Source: Cerioporus squamosus (lineage: Eukaryota > Basidiomycota > Agaricomycetes > Polyporales > Polyporaceae). From it: a stretch of DNA of 64,000 nucleotides. Of this stretch, positions 19,489 through 29,720 are shown piece by piece. Below the pieces are notes generated by a model. The model searched no databases and was not told where the DNA came from. It worked only from the letters and a program-made list of their open reading frames with translations. The translations under genes were made by a program, and so were the position numbers. How positions within the stretch are numbered: the stretch's first letter is position 1; every line of letters begins with the position of its first letter. The stretch is taken from positions 1 to 64,000 of the forward strand of contig JABYQS010000054.1 in the NCBI GenBank assembly GCA_022592435.1, written 5' to 3'.

Positions 19489-22420
19489 ATGGGGAAATGG
19501 AGCCCTTTCAAGCGGTTCTCGCCTGCCAAGAAGGCTGCCGTTCTGTCGAACCTGCGGAAGGCGCGATCAGGGGCCGAAAACAAGGAGAACACCCCGGTCT
19601 TCCCACCGGGACCATTCCCCACCCAGAGCAGCACATCCCACCCTTTTTCCTCTGCTTCCCAAGCGTCTGGTGTTGCGCATGACACGCGGCAGCAAGATCT
19701 GGATGCTGCGCACGCAAGGATTGCGGCCTATGAGGCGCAAGTAAGCAACTACAAGCGAGAGGTCCGCAACAGCCACCGCCGTACGGATCGCGCACAGGAT
19801 GCAAAGACTCACCTCAAGCACGAGCTTCAGGAGGCCCGAGAGCTTAATGCGAGGCTTGAGAAGCGGGTCAAGTCACTCGAGATGGATCTTCGGGGCATGG
19901 AGGCTGTCCAGGAGGGTACTCGGCAGGACATCTCGAAGCTCCAGGACCGCAACTCGACCCTTGAGACTCGCAACGAGGCTCTACTCAAGTGCGTCAAACG
20001 CGCTCCAGCACAGGCTGCTCGTGCAGTCGACAAGGCGGTGAACAGCGCAGTCAAGCAGATCACGAGCTTCAAGCTGAAGGAGAAGGGTATCATCAGCGAC
20101 CGCTCTCGAGATCTTGTCCGGAGTCTCACTTACGCTGGAGTTCCACGTGACAACATCCCTGCAGCGGTCTCCTCTGTTGCGGAGGCCGCCGGTTTCACGG
20201 TAGAGGGAGCAATCAGTTCACGGTCGGTTGGACGGATCAACCTGGAAGGCGGAATTCTGTCAGACCTACAGACAATCGAGGACATGATGGACGCAGATGG
20301 TGAGCAAACTATTGGAGGCTTCCTCGGGCTGTGCAGTACTCACCATGCATCCATCTGACAGGGATCACAGTCAGCAGCGATGGTACGACGATCAAACACG
20401 TCCCACATGAGGCGCGGCATGCGTACATCAACAAGGGAACGACTCACACGCGTCACTTCCTCGGCGTCACCACTGCTCCTAACCACACCAGTGAAGAGCA
20501 GCTCCGAGGGTGGCTTGAAGCCCTTGAGAGCCTCTGCACCACCTGGAACATGAGCCCTCGTGGTCAGCACGACCCGATGCATGTCGCGGACATCCTGCGC
20601 AAGGTCACAGGGATGAACACCGACCACGCCGAAGATCAGAAGAAGCTCGTCCGACTGTTCATGGAGCTCAAGGTCCGGACCGATCGAGAGGAACGCGGAC
20701 AGCGCGCAATTCTCGAGGGGGCCCTGGCCGAGTTCGAGCCTATTGCCATGGAGGAGCACTGGAGGAGACAGATAAGGTGATCAAGAAGGCAGGAGGTTCG
20801 GCACGATGGGAGCAGCTGCCTGAAGCAGAGCGCGCGAAGCGCGTACACGAGGCTACGAGACGCGCCACCATCCGCTTTGGTGAGGCTCGCTTTGCAGCGC
20901 TTCCAGACGAGGACAAACGCGCTGCGGATCTCTTCGTCTGGGCGGGATGCTGTATGCATAAAGAGCTGAACTCTGTCAAGGGAGGTGCTGCTGCGCTGGC
21001 AGCATTCTGGAAGGACAACGGACTCCCTGCTCCGCTCCTCCTGATGAACCGAGACAACGCTGCCGCAGCTGCTCTTGGGCCTTCTGCAGCCAAAGACCGC
21101 GCAACGGAGGTCTCTCAGGGTGGAGCTGTGAAGCTCACGAGCCTTGCCGGCGCACTCTTCCGCCACAAAGATGATAAGAAGGGCCAACAGGACACCCTTC
21201 GCATCTTCTTCGAGGCCGCCGAAGCCGTCGGGTTCAGCATCAAATTCCCGGATACGAGTAACACCCGCTATCAGTCTCATTGTGAGGCTGCAGCAGAGCT
21301 TCTCGTCTACTTGCCGCTCTATCGGGAATTCCTCGAGGTCATCCGCGACAAGAAGGGAGACCGCTCATGGACGAACATAGAGCAGAATGTCTACGACGGT
21401 CTCCATGACACTTCTACCCTCACCGAACTCTGTGTCCTCGCCCTCTACTCCCAGGCTGTCAGCCACCCATACATGCGGGCCGTCCGTGGCCCGGATCAGC
21501 TGTCTGCCAACATCCTCAACCTCGGACCACTCCACGAGCGCGTCAAGGCGCACTGCCGTGCCATCATCGAAAATCCGGACATCCTTCTTGGCCCCAGCAT
21601 GTCACATACAACCGGGGCTCTGGACGGTGAGCTCTGGGACCGTCCGGAAGTCGTGTATACAGTGCTCCGGATGGCCCCTGACCTCCCGCATCTCCGCGGC
21701 GCTCTTGTGGCATTCTTCACTGGTGCTCTCATGACATGGGAGCGGTTTACGGCCGAGTTCGCAGGCGATAGTGTCATTGCCACGCTCTCCTCAACCGAGC
21801 GTGAGACTGCTTGGATGCGCGCGACTAACGACGACAACGAGGGTGCACTTGGTCATGTCCGGGTACGAGTCCGCCGAGCCCCACGCGAGACAAAGCATCA
21901 ATACAACGCTCGCCAGAAGGGCAAGGTCAACGACGTCGCGGAATACTCGAAACGTAAAGCAGACAAGGAAACTCACGCATTCGTCCGCAAGCGCGCTCGC
22001 ATCCTCGACTCCAGCGGGCTTGAGAAGCAGCAGAAGGCCGTGATTGCAGCCGCAGACAAGGCCGTTGTTCAGGGCAAGAGGGACAAAGACCAGGAGCGGG
22101 AGGAAAAGGCCAAGGAGAAGACACGAGTCCTTGATGGACTCGTCCTCTTGCTGGACGTCGCAGATATCACCTTGAGGGCGAAGGAGATCACGAATGCCGA
22201 GCTTGACCAGCAGTTGGATTGGCACAGGAGGAAGGAGGGCAAGAGCACGCAGATCCCAGCCAAGTCTCGCATTGCGAAGAAAGCGGAGAAGATCGAGGCT
22301 CTCTGCGCAGCAGTGCAGCGGTACAACGACTTGCACGGTACTCCTGGGGGCTCAGGTGAGGGTTCGGAGGAGGCCATGGAAGTGGTTGTCGGCGGTGAGA
22401 ACATCGATCATGGCAAATGA
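19489..22420 (+). CDS. Transposase-like multi-copy-type agaricomycete protein, two exons, one-base frameshift
   Basis: Exons 19489-20299 and 20362-22420 join in phase; allowing for one missing base near 20754-20755 the product is about 956 residues. Residues 1-60 are basic and Pro/Ser-rich (MGKWSPFKRFSPAKKAAVL). Residues 70-170 form a long coiled coil. The body contains ITVSSDGTTIKH, TGMNTDHAEDQKKLVRLF, FVWAGCCMHKELNSVKGG, KLTSLAGALFRHKDDKKGQQ and NDDNEGALG. From memory this resembles a family repeated many times in mushroom genomes; I know no settled name for it. The DG motif, the Cys..His/KELN block and the NDxNEG motif are laid out like an RNase H-fold transposase with an Asp/Asp/Glu core, but that is inference. 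The C-terminus is highly charged and coiled. The frameshift splits the reading (IAME / ALEETDKVIKK), so this copy may be dead or the base may be a consensus error. No flanking inverted repeats were identified. Confidence 0.7.
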
Positions 22421-23565
22421 CAGCTTCGACAGCTTCTGAGCACATTTCATCACTCTTTTGCCCTTCGCGTTACACTCTTTTCACACTCTATGATCTCTAT
22501 AATACGCCATAATCGCACTTTTCATTAGACTTAGTACATACTCACCAGTAGGGAGCATATCGTAGGATTCTTGTAATGCGCAGGTTGTTATCCGAGAACC
22601 GCGGAGAATATCATTCCGCCTTCCGAGATTTGGGCGCTCCGACGGAGAACGAGACGCCCTGACCGCAAATTCCAGCCATCACCTGATTACATAAGGGGAC
22701 ACGATGGCTAGGGACATTGCCTCTCCCCACTGTGTGGAAGCCCGTGCAGAGCGCGAACCGCAGGCAGCAGAATGCGCGGACGGAATACGCGGTGGATGGC
22801 CGGACGCGGACGCGGAACCCGAGCCTGTTTCCCGCACGCGCGCCCTGCCCATCGCGAGGACGATCACCCGCATATGGTGCGCGCACTCCAAAGGCCCCGG
22901 CCAATCCTCCCTCGGGGCCAGTACGAGGCTGGTGGCAACGCCCGGATGTCTGCCCGGTCCCGGTGCTTCTCCTGCGATAGCTTATAGCTTATGGCTTGTC
23001 GGGTCCCTCCACAGGGAGCCTACGCAGCGCGTGCAACCCGGCCACGATTCGCTCTCCTCGCGGTTCCAACGTTCCCGTCTCGTCTTCGGCAGGAAATGCT
23101 TCGGGCGCATTCGACCGCGTCATATCCTCGTCCCTTCGTCGTTTCAGAATTCATCCGCTGCCCGTTTGCGCTGCAGGCCACACTTCTGGCCATCTGCAAG
23201 AAGACGGTGAGGATCAGAAACATTTCCCGACGCGGTGGTGGGCGCGCTCGTCAGGTACTCAAGTCATGGCATCCCGGGACGAACACCCTGGTGTGCGCTG
23301 CTTCCGCGATGCACCACTGTGCTTCTGTGGCGACAGTGAACTGTGGCCTGACGCGCGTGCTTGAAGATTTCGCGCACGGTTCTGACTCTGTATGAGTTGC
23401 GTACCACACCGGACGACCAACGTGCGATGCACGGTCGGGCACAGTCATCGAAGGACCGGGTCGCACTTGTCATCCTTCGTCCCGTGAACGTTCTCTCGGA
23501 CGGGTCAAGGATGCACTCTTCGTTCTCGACATACCACGGCCCTGAGGCTGGGTATGCGCGGGAGT
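22421..23565. other. Interval without a gene, 3' flank of the transposase-like gene
   Basis: The first 180 bp are AT-richer and probably form the 3' untranslated region. The rest is GC-rich, with overlapping short frames and no splice-supported gene. It ends at the 3 bp duplication bordering the CACTA-like element. Confidence 0.5.
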
Positions 23566-23568
23566 AGT

Positions 23569-24785
23569 CACTGCGTTCAGGAGGGTCCTAGTCGAAATCC
23601 GATTAGGCCTGGCTAGAGAATCCACTCGGAGGTAGTTAGGCCTAGTCCGGCTAAGCGAACAGGTAAGCTATCCGGGGCGGGATACTAATTGCGAGCAATT
23701 CCTCTGTCCGCACCTAGTCGGGAGCGCCGACTACGCGCCCTGGCTCCCGCTCCCGAGTACGAGCGCACAGGCCTGAACAGTCCCGACTAGACTATGTACT
23801 CAGCCCCAGTCCTGGCTGAGGGAAGGCCTTGGGCGAAGGGTAAGTATTCGACGCACTTAAAGCGTCGTAACAGCACAGATGCGACATGTCGCCTTTCTCC
23901 CACCTCCCACCTCCATCAACAGATCTCTCTCTCTCTCCGTCAGCCGCGTTGGAGTGCGATGCCGAAATATTCGGTCCAGGAGTGAGGGCAAAGCAGTAGT
24001 TGGGCTGCAGGTGAGTTCGTCCGCTCTCGTCATATCGCGAGATCGTTGACCCAGACACATGGCTGTAGATCCCGGATACGAGGTGGCGAGGTGAGTGTAT
24101 GCGGCCTCCTTTCGTGTGTTCACGGTTGCTGATGCAACTTCTAGGACATCTCCGAGCCTTCGGTGCGCTTATGGACTGCTGGTGCGTCTCCGTCATCCGA
24201 GTCTCCGATGTGCTGCTGATACTTCAGTACGTGCTCCATGGTCTTACAGCAATCTCGGGCCCCGCGCATACAGGTAAGTACTTCTCGTTGTCTCTGAGCC
24301 TTTCAGTCATCGCATGCCCTGACCTTCCTGTACTTGACAGATGCTCTCAGCTCCTCGCGATAGCACGGGCGGGCGATCTGGTATAGGTTGACTCTCAGAT
24401 CCCAGCTGCGTCGAGCTAGACGGTTAGACATTTATATATAAAAGTTGTGACTTGTTATTTTGCGTAGTACGACAATCAATACCCATATATTTCGATTTTC
24501 AATTATATCCCAGTTCTCATGATAAGTAAAAGGAAGGAATAACCGAAGAATAGCGACGAAAATAGTACCTGGCAACCCCCCAAGCTGAGTTCCGATCTAC
24601 TCCCCGTCTACTACGGTACCCGGAGTAGTTCGCATACACGACGGCCGACTAGACCTTCACAGACCGGTCACTTAATCCTGCTAGGTCCTGCTCGGACGGC
24701 CCAACTAGGTACACTGATCGGAGCACGAGCGGGCCACCTAGTCCCTCCTACTCGGAATTCGAGTAGCCCCCGTCTGAACGCAGTG
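23569..24785. mobile_element. CACTA-like non-autonomous DNA transposon, 1217 bp
   Basis: The left end reads CACTGCGTTCAG and the right end is its exact complement (CTGAACGCAGTG, 24774-24785). The inverted ends remain similar for about 40 bp (left: GTCGAAATCCGATTAGG; right complement: CTCGAATTCCGAGTAGG). The trinucleotide AGT lies directly outside both ends (23566-23568 and 24786-24788), matching the 3 bp target duplication of CACTA (En/Spm) elements, whose termini start CACTA/G. Subterminal zones at 23580-23790 and 24580-24770 are packed with CTAGTC, CCTAGT and CTACTCGG-type words in both orientations, also typical of the group. The interior has a (TC)n run at about 23921 and an AT-rich block at 24420-24560. 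No transposase reading frame is present, so it depends on an enzyme elsewhere. Confidence 0.68.
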
Positions 24786-24788
24786 AGT

Positions 24789-27140
24789 GTGGGCAATGGG
24801 TTGTCCAGAGGCAAGTGCTCACAGTTGTCGCGACATTCTCCACACTCACAGCGCTCCTCCAGACCATCAACATCCCCCGAAGAAACGGCTGCACGCACCG
24901 TCCTCCGAACATGCGTCGCGGCGACAGCGCGGATCTGGGCCAGCAAACGCGCAATGAAGATGAACCCAAAACTTCCACTACGCCCGTGCGATAAGCCCGT
25001 GCTACGTATAGGCAATCAAACATACCAGGCCGCTTCCCGAAAATTCCTCATCTGCCCCTTCCCACTGCGTTATCTTGCGCTTTGCGGCTCTTCTGCTCTT
25101 CGTCCGGACGCCCAGGCGAGAACGCGAGAACGCGTACGACATACTGACGCGCACGGAAGACCGAACACCCAGCCTCGAAGCCCGAAGCCTGCCTCATCCT
25201 GTGCTGCGTGGCCGATTCTGTGGCGGACGGCGGTTCGTGTTCTCCCACTCTCCCCTCTCGATCGGGTTCTGGACGACTAGTGGGAAGCTTACGACGGCGC
25301 CTCTACGAGCAGTTGACGTTGGCGACCCGCGTCCACGGGGATGGGCAGCAGCACATTGACCTTACTGGGGTGTCCGCCGATCCGGAGTCCGGGCAGGGCC
25401 TGCCTGCGATGGGCTGAGCGTGGCCGTAAAAGACGACAAGGGTCGAGGGTATGCCGTGTCGACGGTCTGGTACGCTCTCGCAACTCTATCTCGCGAAGCA
25501 CACCCCCGGGATGGGTACGTGAGGGGGCCGCGGCTACCTTCGTGTTCGCGCAAGCGCGCTGCTGCCTCTTCTTGGCTTCGGACGATGTAGGCCCGTGGGA
25601 CGGTCGTGCTGGCCGTGTGTTGCCCGTGGAATCGTGGGCGACGCGTGCTCGCGGTCGGTGCGTGGCCAGTGCGGCGGATGATATGGTTCGGGGAACGTTG
25701 GGACAAGGTCTTGCCTCTCGGTAAGGATTACGGTTCTAGGGCGGGCAGCTCCTGGCTGGCAGGTACGGGTTCAGAGTACCTCTTCAGCCTGCAGACGCCG
25801 ATCTTGATTCTGTTACTTGAAGGTTACAATTGCGCGGTGCTTCGCGCGCAGGATCCGAGCGTACGATCTCCTATTGCAGACGATCGTCCCCTCTCCGTGC
25901 ACCTTCTGTCGCTGGCACATGATAGTGCTGTGGGTCATGCTCTCAAGGACCGTACACGGCACTGAATGCTGTGCGTCACGACCGCGAAGCTCCGTGCTGA
26001 GTCGTCTGCTAGGTCAGTTCCTTGGACAATATTGAAATCGAAGTTAATGCGCCACATTCAGGTTCACGCGCCGCTCAAAGACCATGCGGTCCGCTCAGGT
26101 GCAGCATGAGTGCAACCCCGACCGTTTGGTGTCGTACCTTCCCTGCCAGTGCGGCTGCAGACTTTACACCAAACGCTCAAGCATGTGGCGGCGTAACCGG
26201 GCCACCGAGCATGGCGGACCAAACCATGACGCCACAGCGTCGACTTCAATTCCATTCACCTGTTTCAGGCGGACGTCCAGCAGTATGGACTTACCGGCGC
26301 TTGACGACGAAGTGAGCATTCCTCTAGTTACGCTCCAACGTGCTTCGCCCCCGCTAAGGCTGACGTTTAGCTGTCAGGGTGGAGAGTTTTACCGGCCTGC
26401 AGGCAGGCTACTCTGTCAACCTGGCGCACAGTTTGATGACCGAACCCTGCAAACCTGGTACGCAAACCGCATTTCTCTACTTGTCAGTTATGGCGGAAGT
26501 ACCGAAGTGGCGACTCCGACCGCGAATTAGGAGCGCAGTACGTGCGCATTTGGCGGACCAGAGCCTCGCTGAGCGCAGATCAATGTCGCCTGCCCGTCCG
26601 AGGACCGACAGCGATCTTCCCTTTGTTCCGCGTGTGGCCTTCGTCAGGACAATGTGGTCCGAAAGCCGTGCAGGGCTGAACGTCGCTTATAATGGGGTGA
26701 GATGCGTTGAGCACTAACAGCGTACGGGAAAACCGACGTTGTTCCGGCCTTCAAGTTTCAACACCCAGGTCAGTACCAAGTTAGTACTCACATGCACATG
26801 CAGGTTGTGCAGGGGCACAACGTGATGGGAAGGTGCGGTCTATCACTATCATTGTCAACCTCTGGTCCGGTCAGTCAACCAGTGTAAATCACTCCCGAAT
26901 CGTCCAATGAAATGTCGACAGTACAAGCGCATCGTGTGTGAATCCCGGGTCCTATAATCCAAGCAAGCAAATAGCACACGCCAACGTACATCCACGATAG
27001 ATACCCGTGAGATTCATAGCCGGTAGTCCGGCAAGTCCGCTGCTCCAAATGCCGGACGCCGGCGAACAGACTGCCAGCGGGCATTGAGAGGCTTCGGGCG
27101 ACCTGCCTGCGCCGCCCATTACGACTGCACGTAGTTCAGC
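24789..27140. other. Interval without a recognisable gene
   Basis: Open frames of 60-165 codons occur on both strands but have no coherent exon structure or domain. The stretch 26880-27140 is the 3' flank of the membrane protein gene on the minus strand. Confidence 0.5.
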
Positions 27141-28084
27141 CTACTGCTTCTTCGTCTTCTGAGCAGCTCTGTCAACGACGCGCAGCGCCGCCGTGATGTC
27201 TCTGCCGAGCACCCAGATGATGTAGCTCGGGACCAGAAGCCACAGACTAGCGCGCGAAGGCAGGAATAGAGCACGGCGTCCCATCAATACGTCGAAAGAA
27301 TGCGAGGTCGCTCGTCAGTTATGCGCACCGCGGCACCGTGTGGCGAGATGGGCGACTCACCCGTTCGGGATGATCCAGTAGACGAGGAGGGTCTTGAAGT
27401 CGTTGTGGCCGACCGAGCAGCCGCCGCAGTAGTACTCCTGCAGCCAGTAGAGGACGGTTTTGGAGAGCGTCATGACCGCGCTGGTGAAGCCGACCAAAGG
27501 CGCGGCCGGCGAGCCGGCGACGTGCGCGAGATAGAGGTAAGCGATGTTTATGAAGTTCTCCACGATGTTGAGCGCCGCTGAGGGCAGGGTGTCAGCCGGC
27601 GACCTTCGCGGGTTACGACACGGAGGCACTATACGTGAGTGTACGTACATTGGGCATTCGTGAACCCCTCGCCGTTCTCGTAGGCCCTCAGGCCGTAAAC
27701 CTGAGTTGCCGGGAGGCATGGTGAGGACTAGGTTAAGCTCTGGAACATGTTCGCTACGCACGTAGTCGACTTCTTGATAGATTGCATATGGCTTCCATAT
27801 CCAATGCAGGTCACCGCCGACCATGGAACGTGGACTGCGTAGTATGCACGGGAAGTGGGGTTTTTGTGAGCACTACTCATGGCGACGAGCCGGGCCATAT
27901 GAACTTGCAGTCACAGACCAAGAACTCACCGGAAGAAACAGTACCCAGCATCCCAGAAGATGACCGGGACGGTCAATGCGAACCTGTCGCGACATGCCCG
28001 GTAGCAATCAGCGCACCCCTCAATATGGACGACGGTGCGCGCAACGTACCATAGCGAAACGAGAGCGTAAGTCCTGTTTGCCAT
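27141..28084 (-). CDS. Small multi-pass membrane protein, conserved fungal family (EXPERA-like topology)
   Basis: Six exons (28050-28084, 27930-27983, 27762-27834, 27649-27700, 27361-27577, 27141-27246) join in phase to 178 residues. Recognisable segments are FALTVPVIFWDAGYCFF, MVGGDLHWIWKPYAIYQEVD, YGLRAYENGEGFTNAQSALN, VMTLSKTVLYWLQEYYCGG, VGHNDFKTLLVYWIIPNGLW and VPSYIIWVLGRDI. They predict four membrane helices, with a conserved Asp/Tyr/Trp pattern in the first and second, as in EXPERA-type proteins (emopamil-binding/sigma-2 receptor group). I know similar uncharacterised proteins throughout fungi; most are assumed to sit in the endoplasmic reticulum. No enzymatic activity can be assigned. 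The reading frame is open upstream for another 146 codons to an ATG at 28522 (MSRPMMFSAAYSARF...), but that part is charged, unlike the family, and probably untranslated. Confidence 0.82.
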
Positions 28085-29720
28085 CTCTATCCGCCGTGCT
28101 GTTTCGCGAGCTATTCGACGAGCTTGGTGGTGGATGAGGACAAGAGGGGGAGACCGCAGGAGAGCCAACGCACCGTGCGACGCAATCACCCTCGCCCAGA
28201 GTGCGGGGTAACCCGTGAGAGTCGGACATGGGCGCCTGGGCTCCCCGACATGTCCGACGCTGTCCTCGTGGCCGTTCGACTGCTTGTGGTCACCGTCCCC
28301 GACGTCCTGCGCTGCAGCCTCCCCATTCTCGCGTTCTTCCTCTACGGTGCTGGGGCCTGCTAATGGCGCAGGCTCGAGATAGTACCCCCAGCCAGCTCGT
28401 CCGCCTTCGCTATGGAACCCGCGTCTCCACAGCAGCTTTGGTCGCTCTTGCTCTTGTGACTGTCGGCGCGCCTCCTCGAAGCGGGCGCTGTACGCGGCGG
28501 AAAACATCATGGGCCGGGACATCGTGAGTGATCGTTAGGCGTGATCGGTTTGGGTATACGTTCCGGAGGCGTAGGGGGTATGCGAGGTCGTAAGTGAGTG
28601 TGGTTCATTGTGTAACAAGTCAACAAAGATCTGGCCAAAACACGAGGCGGGAACTGGAGTAAGCGGCGTGGACCGCACGATGCCTTCCGTCGCTTGGCCT
28701 TCGCCGCTTGCGAACGACTGCCCTGACGACGCGGACCGGCGTCTTTCTTCGGTCTTTCTTCTGTTCCTGCTGCAGGCTGCAGCTCAGAGGGATATACGTC
28801 CCATTGACAGCGCGGTGTCCAGTCCCAACGCTGGACGAGCATTGGGTGAGTTCTCGGTTCTCGCGCGGAGGGGCCAACATGCACGCACGAATCTCACGCA
28901 TACTACCGCAGGTACCGGATGTCGTGCATTGTTCCATCTTGTGCAACCGCTCTCCCTTGTCCCCGTCCAAGCTTGCCCTGGTCCGATCCTCGTACTCTGT
29001 AAGCTGTAAGGAAATGCTCGGAATTCATGCACCCCAGGCCACTCGTCGCCAACCACTTCATCCTACGTCATTGCATTCGAAGCGGACATCGTTTAGCAGG
29101 ACTACTTACGCTGCGAAAAGGTTTCCTGCTAAGATTGTCAGCGCCTCGTAATCGCCACGCGGTCACGCTACGAGAAGCTACATCGGGAGAACGACAAGAC
29201 ACCATGAGGGTCCGCTGAATGGAAAGACTCCGAGACATTTCTCGCAGCTACACGAACGCGCACGTCAACTTTGTTGGTCTTGTTGTGAGTACCATTCGTC
29301 CAGCTTCGCTATCGCAAATTAAACCAGCCTCTCATGTTCTCGTATGTTATGTTAGCCATCAGTGAGTAAGATGCGCTGGTCGCCCGTGCACGGCATATCG
29401 TTGTAACCACAGCGTTGAGGTGGACAGCTGGCTGGCTTTGACTCTGATACTAATAGAGCGCTCTTCTGCCACGGGCTCATGATCGGCGATCGCTGATGTG
29501 TGTCGACTGCTTCTTGTGAGGCGTACAACTTGACAAGTGCGTTAGCTGTTGGACAAACCGCGCGACCAAATGACATTGACTTCGTTGTTTCCTGCCTTCG
29601 TGGACCTGGTCACATGCTTGGCTTCTTCGAAGCACAACGTCCTCAATCGTCCTCTGTTGACCAGCTGTCTATGCCACACTACTCACGCTCGTCTCTCAAG
29701 ACCACCACGGTGCTACGGCA
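28085..29720. other. Interval without a supported gene
   Basis: This holds the upstream region of the membrane protein gene (including the in-frame extension to 28522) and the upstream region of the first tandem family gene. A possible exon-like frame at 28681-28850 (MPSVAWPSPLANDC...) followed by GTGAGT was considered but not supported by any recognisable product. Confidence 0.45.

Noticed and set aside
28681..28990. Possible plus-strand gene starting MPSVAWPSPLANDC with a GTGAGT donor
   Set aside because: Only one plausible intron, no recognisable product, and no continuing coding frame downstream.
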